Source of the DNA: Rhodanobacter sp. T12-5
GTDB taxonomy: Bacteria; Pseudomonadota; Gammaproteobacteria; Xanthomonadales; Rhodanobacteraceae
DNA length: 64,000 bases
Reading direction: 5' to 3'
Assembly (NCBI RefSeq): GCF_008329435.1
Contig: NZ_NPKN01000002.1
Span: 496,001 to 560,000 of the forward strand
Shown: piece after piece, positions 53,115 through 62,248 of the stretch
How positions within the stretch are numbered: the stretch's first letter is position 1
Layout: each line of letters starts with the position of its first letter
Program-made: the position numbers and the translations under genes
Notes under the pieces: generated by a model
Seen by the model: the letters and a program-made list of their open reading frames with translations, nothing else
The model's database searches: none
Told to the model about the DNA's origin: nothing

Positions 53115-53614
53115 AGGAGCACAGGGCGGTCGGACAGTTCGTCGGGATTGCGTGTGCCGTCGGCGGGGAAATGCTGTTGCAGGAGTGTGTTGGCGGCGGC
53201 GATGCCTTCCAGGCTGCCGTCGCGCCATTGCCCGCTGGCGTAGCAATGGCGCATGCGGGTGCAGATCGCACCCCATTCGCTGGCCGCCACCTTCGCCGCG
53301 ATGCCTCGATCGGCGATGATTTCGATGCGATGCTCGGCCATCAATACGTAGAACAGCACACCGGTCTTGAGCTCGGTGTCCCACACCGACAGTTGGGCGA
53401 ACACCTGCCGCGCCCGGGTCCGCGCGTCGAGGCCATCCAGCACGGCGAGGGGTGCGAGACGCGACTCGATGGCGAAGCGGATCTCGCCCAGGTGGCTGCG
53501 TTCGCCGGCGGCAATCGCCGCGGCCAGTTCGCCCAGCAGTGCCGCCGGGAAGCGTCGGCGCAACTGGAACCAGCTGCCGAACAGATTGACCAGCCATCGC
53601 CGCATGCGCGTCAT
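53111..53614 (-). CDS. TPM-domain protein, cytoplasmic or membrane-associated
   Basis: A 167-residue protein without signal peptide. A TPM-type core is seen in IRFAIESRLAPLAVLDGLDARTRARQVFAQL and WDTELKTGVLFYVLMAEHRIEIIADRGI (about 50-115). It is the third gene of lemA-TPM-TPM, a widespread cluster of unknown membrane-related function. Start overlaps the stop of the preceding TPM gene by one base (TGATG). The TAG stop lies inside the palindrome at 53090. Confidence 0.82.
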   Translation of the reverse strand: MTRMRRWLVNLFGSWFQLRRRFPAALLGELAAAIAAGERSHLGEIRFAIESRLAPLAVLDGLDARTRARQVFAQLSVWDTELKTGVLFYVLMAEHRIEIIADRGIAAKVAASEWGAICTRMRHCYASGQWRDGSLEGIAAANTLLQQHFPADGTRNPDELSDRPVLL

Positions 53615-54483
53615 CACCAACTCCCCGACGAACCGCCGCCACCGAAGCTGCCGCCACCGCCGCTGAAACCGCCACCGCCAAAACCGCCGCTGCCGCCGCC
53701 AAAACCACCGAAGCCGCCCCAGCCTCCGCCGCCGATCGAACGGCCGGCACCACCGGGCAACAGCATCAGCACGCCGCCGATCAATGCGCCGATGATGCCC
53801 GCTCCCATCGAAATCAGCAGCCACAGCAGGCCACCAACCAACGCGGCACCGATCGGGGCGCGAATCCATGCCTTGGCTCGACCCAACATGCTGCGCAGGA
53901 ACAGTGCCACGAACACGCCGATCATCAGCGCCCCCTGGAGTCCGGGCCCGGCCCGCTCGCGGGAGGGAGAACCCTCGACCGGTGGCGGCAATGGTTCGCC
54001 GTCGATCAACTGGGTCAGTGCGCCCACCGCGTCGCTGATGCCGCCGAAATAGTCGTTGTTGCGGAATTTCGGCGCGATGTACTCGCGGGTGATCCGCGCC
54101 GCCGCCGCGTCAGGGATCGCGCCTTCCAGGCCGTAGCCGACTTCGATGCGCACACGGCGATCGTCCTTGGCGATCAGCAGCAGCACGCCGTCGTCGGTAC
54201 CCTTGCGACCAATCTTGTTGGCCTCGGCCACGGCCAACGAATAGCTTTCGATGTCCTGACCGCCGGTGCTGCCGATCATCAGCACCACCAGTTGGGCGCC
54301 CTTGGCCTTTTCCAGGTCGACCAGCTTTGCGTCGAGCTGGTCGACTTGCGCCGCGGTCAGCGTGCCGGTGAGGTCGGTAACATGCCGCGCCAGCTTCGGC
54401 GCGGCATCGGCGGCATGCAGCAATGCCGGCAGCAGCAACGCCAGCACCAGCAGCCAGCGACGCGGGCGGTGCCACGGCTTCAT
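53614..54483 (-). CDS. TPM-domain membrane protein with Gly-rich tail (YgcG family)
   Basis: A 289-residue protein. Signal peptide (LLVLALLLPALLHAADA), periplasmic TPM domain (about 28-160; VTDLTGTLTAAQVDQLDAKL, KGTDDGVLLLIAKDDRRVRIEVGYGLEGAI), then two or three membrane helices (about 180-240) and a Gly/Ser/Phe-rich tail ending GGGGSSGSW. The tail is typical of YgcG proteins. Overlaps lemA by one base. In other bacteria the lemA/ygcG pair is linked to membrane or stress functions, but the biochemical role is open. Confidence 0.88.
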   Translation of the reverse strand: MKPWHRPRRWLLVLALLLPALLHAADAAPKLARHVTDLTGTLTAAQVDQLDAKLVDLEKAKGAQLVVLMIGSTGGQDIESYSLAVAEANKIGRKGTDDGVLLLIAKDDRRVRIEVGYGLEGAIPDAAAARITREYIAPKFRNNDYFGGISDAVGALTQLIDGEPLPPPVEGSPSRERAGPGLQGALMIGVFVALFLRSMLGRAKAWIRAPIGAALVGGLLWLLISMGAGIIGALIGGVLMLLPGGAGRSIGGGGWGGFGGFGGGSGGFGGGGFSGGGGSFGGGGSSGSW

Positions 54484-55103
54484 CAGTGCGTCGTTGCAGC
54501 TGGCGCCGGCGCAGGGGTGCCGAAGTCCACCGTCGGCGCGGTGGAGATGGCCTTTTCGTTGTCCACGCTGAAGTTCGGCTTGACCTTGTAGCCGAACATC
54601 TTCGCGGTCAGATTGTTGGGAAAGGTGCGGATCAGCTGGTTGTATTGCTGCACCGCCTGCACGTAGCGGTTGCGCGCCACGGTAACCCGGTTCTCCGTGC
54701 CTTCCAGTTGGGCCTGCAGATTCTGGAACAGGCCATCGGCCTTCAGCTGCGGATAGTTCTCGCTGACCACCATCAGTCGCGACAATGCGCTGCCCAGTTC
54801 GCCCTGCGCCGCCTGGAACTGCTTGAGCTTCTCCGGATCGTTGATCGTGTCGGCGTTCACCTGGATGCTGCCGACCTTGGCGCGGGCATTGGTCACCTCG
54901 ACGAAGACCTTTTCCTCATGCTGGGCATAGCCCTTGACCGTATTGACGAGGTTCGGCACCAGGTCGGCGCGGCGCTGGTACTGGTTGAGCACTTCCGACC
55001 ACGACGCCTTGACTGCCTCGTCCTGTTTTTGCATGGCGTTGTAGCCACAGCCGGAAAGCATGACGACAAGCAGCAGCAACACGAGCACGCGCAGGGTTTT
55101 CAT
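54483..55103 (-). CDS. lemA: LemA family lipoprotein
   Basis: A 206-residue protein with a lipoprotein signal (lipobox LSGC, Cys19) and a long antiparallel helical LemA domain: YNAMQKQDEAVKASWSEVLN, QYQRRADLVPNLVNTVKGYA, RLMVVSENYPQLKADGLFQN and TVARNRYVQAVQQYNQLIR. ATG 55103 starts at the signal; the open frame upstream is not conserved. First gene of the lemA-TPM-TPM operon. Confidence 0.93.
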   Translation of the reverse strand: MKTLRVLVLLLLVVMLSGCGYNAMQKQDEAVKASWSEVLNQYQRRADLVPNLVNTVKGYAQHEEKVFVEVTNARAKVGSIQVNADTINDPEKLKQFQAAQGELGSALSRLMVVSENYPQLKADGLFQNLQAQLEGTENRVTVARNRYVQAVQQYNQLIRTFPNNLTAKMFGYKVKPNFSVDNEKAISTAPTVDFGTPAPAPAATTH

Positions 55104-55481
55104 GGAATCGCTCCAGCTCGAAGGTACGAACATTGCAGCATCCATGCCGCCGTGGCGCAATCGTCCAGGCGACGGTTTGCACAGTGGATCAGGTGAACGG
55201 GTGAACGATCCGTGATCGTGCATGCAGGCGATTTGATGCCGGGACCGATCGTCTGGACTCGATTCCCAGGGAGCAAGAATCTCCAGAGGACAATCATGAA
55301 GCAGCTTCGCCAACAGACCCTGCATTCATTTGCGCTCTGGCCGCATGGCAGCCTCCGCAACAGCCCTACTCTACGCACCGAGTCGGTGGCCAGCGCGGCG
55401 CCGATCTGTCACAGGTGCGGACCAGGCACGCGGGCCAACAAAAAGGACCTCAGGTAATCGGTTCGACGCGCCAGGCGCTGG
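55104..55481. other. Gap between lemA and dgkA
   Basis: About 380 bases, probably carrying the lemA promoter on the minus strand and the 3' side of dgkA. A 53-codon ORF (55296-55457, plus strand) with AGAGGA upstream is the only gene-like item and is listed separately with low confidence. No repeat or terminator is evident. Confidence 0.5.
55296..55457 (+). CDS. Candidate small ORF, unknown
   Basis: A 53-residue ORF beginning MKQLRQQTLHSFALWPHG with AGAGGA eight bases before the ATG. It is basic, with a Cys pair in ICHRCGPG and a lysine-rich end. No family is recognised and no membrane helix is present. The ribosome site is the only support; it could be chance. Confidence 0.25.
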   Translation: MKQLRQQTLHSFALWPHGSLRNSPTLRTESVASAAPICHRCGPGTRANKKDLR

Positions 55482-55853
55482 TCAGCACCAGCGCGGCAGC
55501 AGGATCAACCCCCAGCTCACCGCCATCAGCACCAGCAGCACGAACACCGCCGCCGAGCCCATGTCCTTGGCGCGGCCGGCCAGCTCGTGGAACTCCGGGC
55601 TGACCTTGTCGACCACCGCCTCGATCGCCGAATTGAGCAACTCGGCCGACAGCACCAGCAGCGGCACCAGGATCAGCGCGAACTTCTCCAGGCCGCCGTG
55701 GCCGAGCCACAGGCCGAGCGGCACCAGTACGACCACCAGACAGGCCTCGAGCCGGAACGAGGCCTCGTGGCGCCAGGCGGCCCGAAAGCCTTTCATCGAC
55801 CACTGGAATGCATTCCAGAGCTGCATTGGCCCGCGAAAACCTTCGGCTGCCAT
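55482..55853 (-). CDS. dgkA: Diacylglycerol kinase
   Basis: A 123-residue three-helix membrane kinase that recycles diacylglycerol, produced by periplasmic glucan or lipid A modification, to phosphatidate. The family block LSAELLNSAIEAVVDKVSPE and HELAGRAKDMGSAAVFVLL contains the catalytic Glu and Asn. ATG 55853 gives the normal length; the open frame to 56063 adds a Cys/Arg-rich part that is not conserved. Confidence 0.92.
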   Translation of the reverse strand: MAAEGFRGPMQLWNAFQWSMKGFRAAWRHEASFRLEACLVVVLVPLGLWLGHGGLEKFALILVPLLVLSAELLNSAIEAVVDKVSPEFHELAGRAKDMGSAAVFVLLVLMAVSWGLILLPRWC

Positions 55854-56204
55854 GGCGACGCCGCCGCTCAGCCGACCGCCGGCAACGGCGACCCGGCAAG
55901 AACCATCAGGGCCGGAACGGAGGCCACGACCAGGGAAGGGGCAGCAATCGGCATGAGGGGCAAAACTCCGTTCAGACAGGGAGTGCGAACGCGACATGAT
56001 GCCACAAGCCTTGCTGCCGCAGACGTGCGAGGTGCGGCTGTTCCGCACTCTGCATGCATCCACCTCGGTGTTTTGTCATGTCGCACTGCAGCTACGCCGC
56101 GATGACGGATGGGTTACGCTTCGTCGGTTGTGATCTGTTCAGGATCGCACCTCGCAGGCGCGTGCCAGCACGCCGCCACGGTTTGAATCACGCACGGAAA
56201 AGAT
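55854..56204. other. Intergenic region between dgkA and the POT transporter
   Basis: About 350 bases between divergent genes, so promoters for both are expected here. I see no recognisable gene, repeat or clear sigma-70 pair. A ribosome site (GGAAAAG) precedes the transporter start. Confidence 0.5.
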
Positions 56205-57755
56205 ATGGCAACCCAGAATCCACCCGTCTCGCAGACGCGCTCATTCAGCACCGTTTTCCTGATCGAAATGTGGGAGCGCTTCGGCTTCTACGGCATGCAG
56301 GTATTGATGGTTACCTACATGGTGAAAAAGCTGGGCTTCGCCGACAGCAAGTCCAACCTGATCTGGGGTGCCGCCGCCGCACTGATCTATGCCACGCCGG
56401 CGATCGGCGGCTGGGTCGGCGACAAGCTGATCGGCACCCGCCGCACCATGCTGCTCGGCGCCGTGGTGCTGGCACTGGGTTATGCGATGTTGTGGATTCC
56501 CACCAACAATGCCTATTTCCTGTACGTCGCACTGGGCGTGATCATCGTCGGCAACGGTTTCTTCAAGCCGAACGCCGGCAACCTGGTACGCAAGATCTAC
56601 GAGGGCGACGACACCAAGATCGACAGCGCCTTCACCATCTACTACATGGCGGTGAACATCGGCTCGACCATCTCGATGCTGCTGACCCCGTGGATCCGCG
56701 ACTACGTCGGCGCGAAGTACGGCGACGCCTGGGGCTGGCATACCGCGTTCGGCGTCTGCGCGATCGGCCTGGTCCTCGGCCTGATCAACTACACGCTGAT
56801 GCATCGCACGCTGGCACACGTCGGCTCGCCGGCGGACGACAAGTCGGTGGATGTCAAACGCCTCGGCATGGTGCTTCTGGCCGCGCTCGGCATGGTGTTC
56901 GTCTCCGCCTTCATCCTGCAGAACCAGACGGTCGCCCAGTGGTGCGTGTACGCCGCCGGCGTGGTGATCCTGGGCATTTTCGTGCACCTGATCCGCAGCA
57001 GCGAGCTGCATGAGCGCGCCGGCCTGATCGCGGCACTGGTACTGACCGCGCAGACGATCTTCTTTTTCATCTTCTACCAGCAGATGTCGACCTCGCTGAA
57101 CCTGTTCGCGCAGCGCAACGTCGATCTGTCGTTCAACCTGTTCGGCCTGCATTTGTTCAACTGGATTCCCGAACAGTTCCAGTCGCTCAACGCAATCTGG
57201 ATCGTGCTGTTGAGCCCGGTGCTGGTGTTCATCTACAACACCATGGGCAAGGTCGGCAAGAATCCGTCCGTGGCGGCCAAGTTCGCCTGGGGCTTCGCGG
57301 CAGTGGCGATCGGCTTTTTCATCTACGGCGTCGGCGCCCGTTTCGCCGTCAATGGCCAGGTATCCTCATGGATCATGGTGTGGGGCTACGGCCTGTACTC
57401 GCTGGGCGAATTGCTGGTCAGCGGCCTCGGCCTGGCGATGATCGCGCGCTATGTGCCGGCGCGGATGGGTGGCTTCATGATGGGTGCCTATTACGTCGCT
57501 TCGGGCATTTCGCAGTATCTGGGTAGCGTGGTGGCGAACTTCGCCAGCATCCCGACCGACATCAAGGATCCGCTGGTGTCGCTGCCGGTCTACACCGCGC
57601 TGTTCAACAAGCTCGGCTTTGCCGGCATCGCCTGCACGGTGATCGCGCTGGCGATGCTGCCGCTGATGAAGAAGCTGTCCAGCAGCCACTCCGACTCCGT
57701 TGCCAACACCCCGCTGCCGCCGGTGCGCAGCGAGGAATTCAACACGCCGTCGTGA
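56205..57755 (+). CDS. POT-family proton-dependent oligopeptide transporter
   Basis: A 516-residue major facilitator with about 14 helices. The proton-coupling motif E-x-x-ERFGFYG is at 21-30; GGWVGDKLIGTRRTMLLGA and GNGFFKPNAGNLVRKIY are further POT signatures. It imports di- and tripeptides with protons, a natural partner for the secreted S9 peptidases that would release such peptides. Resembles DtpA/YdgR; the exact subtype is not assigned. Confidence 0.93.
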   Translation: MATQNPPVSQTRSFSTVFLIEMWERFGFYGMQVLMVTYMVKKLGFADSKSNLIWGAAAALIYATPAIGGWVGDKLIGTRRTMLLGAVVLALGYAMLWIPTNNAYFLYVALGVIIVGNGFFKPNAGNLVRKIYEGDDTKIDSAFTIYYMAVNIGSTISMLLTPWIRDYVGAKYGDAWGWHTAFGVCAIGLVLGLINYTLMHRTLAHVGSPADDKSVDVKRLGMVLLAALGMVFVSAFILQNQTVAQWCVYAAGVVILGIFVHLIRSSELHERAGLIAALVLTAQTIFFFIFYQQMSTSLNLFAQRNVDLSFNLFGLHLFNWIPEQFQSLNAIWIVLLSPVLVFIYNTMGKVGKNPSVAAKFAWGFAAVAIGFFIYGVGARFAVNGQVSSWIMVWGYGLYSLGELLVSGLGLAMIARYVPARMGGFMMGAYYVASGISQYLGSVVANFASIPTDIKDPLVSLPVYTALFNKLGFAGIACTVIALAMLPLMKKLSSSHSDSVANTPLPPVRSEEFNTPS

Positions 57756-57820
57756 TCCCATGAACCCGCCGTGCATCGCATGGCGGGTTTCACCGGGCAC
57801 GGCAAGCCGGGGTGATCGCC

Positions 57821-59095
57821 ATGCCGCAACGATCCGTCCAACACATCGGCCCGTTCGCGCTCACGCGCACGCTGGCCTGGCTCAGGCTTTGCGCCATCGC
57901 CGGCCAAAGCGTGGCGGTGCTGGTCTGCGCGTGGTGGATGCAACTGCAGATTCCGCTGCTGCCGCTGCTGCTGGGCATCGGCCTGCTCGCGGTGTTCTCG
58001 GTGTTCGCGGCGTGGCGGCTCAGCCAGCCATGGCCGCTGCGCGAGTGGGAAGCGGTCGGCCATATCGCCGCCGACACGCTGGTGCTCGGCTACCTGCTGT
58101 ATTTCACCGGCGGCGCCAGCAACCCGTTCATCACCTTGCTGCTGGTGCCGATCGCACTCAGCGCGGCGGCACTGTCGGCGCGCGCGATCCTCGCGGTGGC
58201 AGGGCTGGCCGGCCTCGCCTACGTGATCCTGCTGTACTGGCATGTGCCGCTGCCGATGCCGATGCACGACGGCGAACCGGGCCGCTTTTCGCTGCACGTG
58301 GCCGGCATGGGCGTGAACTTCGTGATCAGCGCGTTGCTGCTGGGTTTCTTCATCAGCCGGCTGGCGCATGTGCTGCGCCTGCAGCAGCTCGAAGTGCAGC
58401 GCGTGCGCGAGCGGGCACTCCGCGACGAAGGCATCCTGGCGATCGCCACCCAGGCCGCCGGTGCCGCGCACGAACTCAATACGCCGCTGTCGACGATGCG
58501 CACGCTGCTGCCGGAATTGCGCCGCGAACACGCCGGCGACACCACGCTGGCCGAGGATCTGGAGCTGCTGGAAGGCCAGGTCGACCGCTGCCGCACGATC
58601 CTGCGCGAGATGGTCGCCTTCGGAAAAGCACAGCTGTCGCAGGAACCGGAACGGCTCAGCGTGGCCGACTTCGTCCACGGCTGCGTGGAACGTTTCCAGT
58701 TGCTGCGGCCGGAGGCAGAGCTGGCCGTCACGCTGGACGAGGCCACGTCGCGCAGCGTGTTGCGCACGCCGCCGGGCCTGCGCCATGCGTTGCTCAACCT
58801 GCTCAACAACGCCGCCGATGCCTCGGCCACCCGTCACTCGCACATGGTCGCACTGCAAGTGTCGAGCGACGCCAAATGGCTGCAGCTCAGCGTCCGCGAT
58901 CATGGCCCCGGCTTTGCCGCCACCGGTGAGCCGAGCCCGCTCGGCCATTCGCAAAAACAGAGCGGACTCGGCATCGGCCTGGCCTTGGCCGAGGCCACCG
59001 CCGAGCGGCTCGATGGCGAGCTGGTCGCACGCAATACCGAACACGGCGCGGAGATGTGCCTGCGCCTGCCATTGACGGTGATCGCCGAAAAATAG
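57821..59095 (+). CDS. RegB/PrrB/ActS-type redox sensor histidine kinase
   Basis: A 424-residue kinase with six N-terminal helices (about 20-190) holding the ubiquinone-binding heptapeptide GGASNPF (97-103). The H-box is AAHELNTPL with His217. A cysteine sits exactly 40 residues later (C257 in VDRCRTIL), the spacing of the redox-active Cys265 to His225 in Rhodobacter RegB. The ATPase has NLLNNAADAS, DHGPGF and GLGIGLAL. GGGGTGA precedes ATG 57821; GTG 57812 is the alternative. It should sense quinone redox state and signal to the next gene. Confidence 0.92.
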   Translation: MPQRSVQHIGPFALTRTLAWLRLCAIAGQSVAVLVCAWWMQLQIPLLPLLLGIGLLAVFSVFAAWRLSQPWPLREWEAVGHIAADTLVLGYLLYFTGGASNPFITLLLVPIALSAAALSARAILAVAGLAGLAYVILLYWHVPLPMPMHDGEPGRFSLHVAGMGVNFVISALLLGFFISRLAHVLRLQQLEVQRVRERALRDEGILAIATQAAGAAHELNTPLSTMRTLLPELRREHAGDTTLAEDLELLEGQVDRCRTILREMVAFGKAQLSQEPERLSVADFVHGCVERFQLLRPEAELAVTLDEATSRSVLRTPPGLRHALLNLLNNAADASATRHSHMVALQVSSDAKWLQLSVRDHGPGFAATGEPSPLGHSQKQSGLGIGLALAEATAERLDGELVARNTEHGAEMCLRLPLTVIAEK

Positions 59096-59166
59096 CCGCG
59101 GCAGACGTGCAAGTGACGCCGCTTCCGGCAAGAATGGGGGCTGCTCCACTTCCAGGAAACCGTGCG

Positions 59167-59751
59167 ATGACCGAGTTGCCCCCCGCCGCCACCGCCCGCC
59201 CACTGTTGCTGGTCGACGACGATGCCACCTTCCTGCGCGTGCTGGCACGCGCACTCGGCTCACGCGGCTTCGAGGTCATCACGGCCAGCAACTTCGACGA
59301 GGCCCGCGCGCTGACCCGCCGGCATCATCCTCGCTACTGCGTGCTCGACCTCAAGCTGGGCGAAGAGAACGGCCTGCGCCTGATCCCCGAACTGCATACC
59401 CTGGTACCGGACCTGCGCGTGCTGCTGCTGACCGGCTACGCCTCGATCGCCACCGCGGTCGAAGCGATCAAGCGCGGTGCCCACGACTACCTGGCCAAGC
59501 CGGTCGACGCCGACGCCGTGGTGCGCGCGCTGCTCGATGGCGATACCGACGCCGACGACAGCGACGTGCCGGATGCCCCCGAACAACCGCTGGCCCTGCG
59601 CCGGCTGGAGTGGGAACACATCCAGCGCGTGCTCACCGAATGCGACGGCAACATCTCCGAAACCGCCCGCCGCCTCGGCATGCACCGCCGCACGCTGCAG
59701 CGCAAACTGAGCAAGCACCCGGTCCGCGAACGCCCCGACCGCGACGAGTGA
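59167..59751 (+). CDS. RegA/PrrA/ActR-type response regulator
   Basis: A 194-residue regulator. The receiver (about 10-125) has the acidic pair VDDD, phosphorylated Asp61 in CVLDLKLG, and Lys in DYLAKPV. A short linker leads to a Fis-type helix-turn-helix (about 150-185; ISETARRLGMHRRTLQRKL), which is the RegA DNA-binding domain. It lies 71 bases after its cognate kinase. Targets in relatives include respiratory operons such as those for terminal oxidases and bc1. Confidence 0.93.
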   Translation: MTELPPAATARPLLLVDDDATFLRVLARALGSRGFEVITASNFDEARALTRRHHPRYCVLDLKLGEENGLRLIPELHTLVPDLRVLLLTGYASIATAVEAIKRGAHDYLAKPVDADAVVRALLDGDTDADDSDVPDAPEQPLALRRLEWEHIQRVLTECDGNISETARRLGMHRRTLQRKLSKHPVRERPDRDE

Positions 59752-59760
59752 CAAAGCAGG

Positions 59761-59855
59761 AGTGAGTGGAGAGGAGTGAGAAGCGAGAGAAGGCCTCGGC
59801 ACCGACTCCAAAGTGGGCTGTTGCTGCTGCTCTCTCTCACTCCTCTCCACTCACT
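59761..59855. repeat. Long inverted repeat between the response regulator and the TonB receptor
   Basis: A 21-bp arm AGTGAGTGGAGAGGAGTGAG-A at 59761-59781 has a perfect inverted copy at 59835-59855, with 53 bases between. The arms are purine-only on one strand. It does not match the REP families. It could be a terminator-like structure or remnant of another repeat. Confidence 0.8.
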
Positions 59856-59991
59856 TCTCGCCCCTCGCTCCAACCGGGCACCTTTTGCCGTGCGCGTGCA
59901 TCCCATGCCGACCACTGCGACAACCCGTCACCTGTCGTGCGCACCGTGGCGCACTATCCTTGCAACCCTAGATCCCCATCCAGAGTCTCGC

Positions 59992-62241
59992 TTGAAAGCC
60001 CCATCGCTCGGCCTTTGCACTGTGATCCTTGCCGTGTCCGGCGGTTCGTCGCTGGCAGCCGAACCCGCAACCGTCACCCTGGCCCCGATCTCGGTGCACG
60101 CCAGCGATTCCATGGTGATGGAAACGCCCAGCGTGCAGGTGCGCGTCACGCGGCGGAAGCTGCAACAGCAGAACGTCACCGAAAGCGCCGACGCGCTGAA
60201 GTACGCGCCGAACATGATGGTGCGCAAACGCTATATCGGCGATCCGAACGCGGTGATCAGCGGCCGCAACGCCGGCACCCTGCAGAGCGCACGCAGCCTG
60301 GTCTACGCCGACGGCCTGCTGCTTTCCAACCTGATGACCAATGGCTGGGATGGCGCGCCGCGCTGGGGCATGGTCGCGCCCGGCGAGATCGGCGCGGTCG
60401 ACATTCTGTACGGCCCCTACTCCGCGCTTTACCCCGGCAACTCGCTGGGCAGCACGGTGCTGATCCACACCGTATTGCCGCAGCGACTCACCGCCAGCGC
60501 CAGCAGCCAGTTCTTCAGCCAGGACTATCGCGACGCCTATGGTGCGGGCGGCCACTACGACGGCCACCGGATGGCCGCCACGCTGGGCAACAAACAGGGC
60601 CGCTGGAGCTGGCTCCTCGAATACAGCCGACTCGACAACCACGGCCAGCCGATGCAGTACGCCACCGCCAAGGCCGGCGGCGATCCGGCGCTCGCCGTTC
60701 CGGTCAGCGGTGCCACGCCGGACCGCAACCCGAACGGCACGCCACGGCTCGTCTACGGTGCCAACAGCATCGAGCACACCGTGCAGGACCAGGCCAAGCT
60801 GAAGCTCGGCATCGACTTGACCGACCAGGTCGCGGCGCTGCTCACCGTCGGCTGGTGGCACAACCGCGCCGAAGACCGCACCCGCAGCCTGATCCGCGAT
60901 GCCGCTGGCAACCCGGTCGCTGGCGGCGTGATCAGCGCCGCCGGACAGACCTGGACCCTGCCGGCCAGCGGCCTGACACCTTCCTCGGCCACCGACACGC
61001 ACATGCTGTACGGCATCGAATTGAACGGCCATCTCGACAACGGCTGGCGCTGGACCGCGGTGGCCAGTCATTACGATTTCCTGCGCTCGCTGGCAGCCAC
61101 GGCCCGCCTGGCCGAACCCGGCATTCCCGTGAACGGCCCCGGCACCATCGCCGACAAGGCCGGCTCCGGCTGGGACACGCTCGACCTGCGCAGCTCCGGC
61201 CCGCTCGGCGATCGGCACATGCTGTACGCCGGCGTGCATGGCGATCGTTACCTGCTGGACACCCGCGTGCGCAACGCCAGCCACTGGCTGGGCGATGCCG
61301 ATGGCGGCCGCCTCAGCGCGTTCGCCGGGCGCAGCCAGACCCGCGCAGCGTATCTGCAGGATGTGTGGAGTTTCGCCGACGCCTGGGCGCTGACCCTGGG
61401 CGGGCGGCTGGAACAATGGCGCGCCTACGGCGGCCTGCTCGCCAACGCCAGCAGCACGCTCCGCTACGCGGACCGCCAGCGTACCGACTTCTCGCCGAAA
61501 GCGGCCTTGAGCTGGGATTTCGCCGACGGCTGGGAGCTGCGCCTGGCGCACGGCAAGGCGGTGCGCTACCCGACCGTGGCCGAACTGTTCCAGGGCACCA
61601 TCGCCGCCAATGCGATCGTCAACAACAACCCCGCGCTCAAGCCCGAAATCGACCAGGCCACCGACCTCACCCTGAACCGTCGCCTGAGCCACGGCCACTG
61701 GCGCATTTCGCTGTTCGAGGATCGCATCGCCGACTCGCTCTACTCGCAGACCGACATCACCGTCACCCCCACCGTCACCAGCGTGCAGAACATCGACCGC
61801 ATGCGCAGCCGCGGCATCGAAGGCGAGATCAGCCTGACGGACGTCTGGACGTCCGGACTCGACCTGCAAGCCAGCCTCGCCTTCAACGACGCAAAGACAC
61901 TGGATGATCGGCAATACCCGCGCGCCAACGACAAATACTTTCCGCGCATCCCGAAAATTCGCGCCAGCGTGTTCGCCGACTATCGCTTCGCGCCACAATG
62001 GGACGCCTCGCTCGGCATCCGCCATTCGGGGCGCCAGTACGGTTCGCTGGACAACAGCGACTACGTGGACAGCTACGGCGCCGTGAGCAGCTTCACCGTG
62101 GCCGATGCGAAGCTACGCTGGAAATTTTCGCCGGGCTGGAGCGCTGCGTTCGGCGTCGACAACCTCACCGACGAACACTACTGGGTCTACCATCCCTACG
62201 CCGGCCGCACCTGGTTCGGCGAGCTGCGCTGGGAGCTGTGA
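59992..62241 (+). CDS. TonB-dependent outer-membrane receptor
   Basis: A 749-residue receptor. TTG 59992 gives a clear signal peptide (KAPSLGLCTVILAVSGGSSLAAEP); ATG 59905 would add 29 residues without one. A plug domain (about 35-160; RKLQQQNVTESADALKYAPN, VISGRNAGTLQSARSLVYADG) is followed by a 22-strand barrel ending GRTWFGELRWEL with the terminal aromatic-x-aromatic pattern. Substrate unknown; the plug resembles receptors of the OprC/copper and vitamin type, and the next two genes support metal handling. Operon with the two genes after it. Confidence 0.88.
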   Translation: MKAPSLGLCTVILAVSGGSSLAAEPATVTLAPISVHASDSMVMETPSVQVRVTRRKLQQQNVTESADALKYAPNMMVRKRYIGDPNAVISGRNAGTLQSARSLVYADGLLLSNLMTNGWDGAPRWGMVAPGEIGAVDILYGPYSALYPGNSLGSTVLIHTVLPQRLTASASSQFFSQDYRDAYGAGGHYDGHRMAATLGNKQGRWSWLLEYSRLDNHGQPMQYATAKAGGDPALAVPVSGATPDRNPNGTPRLVYGANSIEHTVQDQAKLKLGIDLTDQVAALLTVGWWHNRAEDRTRSLIRDAAGNPVAGGVISAAGQTWTLPASGLTPSSATDTHMLYGIELNGHLDNGWRWTAVASHYDFLRSLAATARLAEPGIPVNGPGTIADKAGSGWDTLDLRSSGPLGDRHMLYAGVHGDRYLLDTRVRNASHWLGDADGGRLSAFAGRSQTRAAYLQDVWSFADAWALTLGGRLEQWRAYGGLLANASSTLRYADRQRTDFSPKAALSWDFADGWELRLAHGKAVRYPTVAELFQGTIAANAIVNNNPALKPEIDQATDLTLNRRLSHGHWRISLFEDRIADSLYSQTDITVTPTVTSVQNIDRMRSRGIEGEISLTDVWTSGLDLQASLAFNDAKTLDDRQYPRANDKYFPRIPKIRASVFADYRFAPQWDASLGIRHSGRQYGSLDNSDYVDSYGAVSSFTVADAKLRWKFSPGWSAAFGVDNLTDEHYWVYHPYAGRTWFGELRWEL

Positions 62242-62248
62242 GGAAATC

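Noticed and set aside
51040..53271. 743-codon antisense frame opposite the S9 peptidase
   Set aside because: No motif; the plus strand has a signal peptide and a full catalytic triad.
53102..54052. Proline-rich plus-strand frame (PPLPPPKPPK)
   Set aside because: It is the complement of the Gly-rich tail of the YgcG-like protein.
59968..62025. 685-codon antisense frame opposite the TonB receptor
   Set aside because: Composition is that of a shadow frame (Val/Gly/Ala/Arg, no domain); the receptor frame has clear plug and barrel features.
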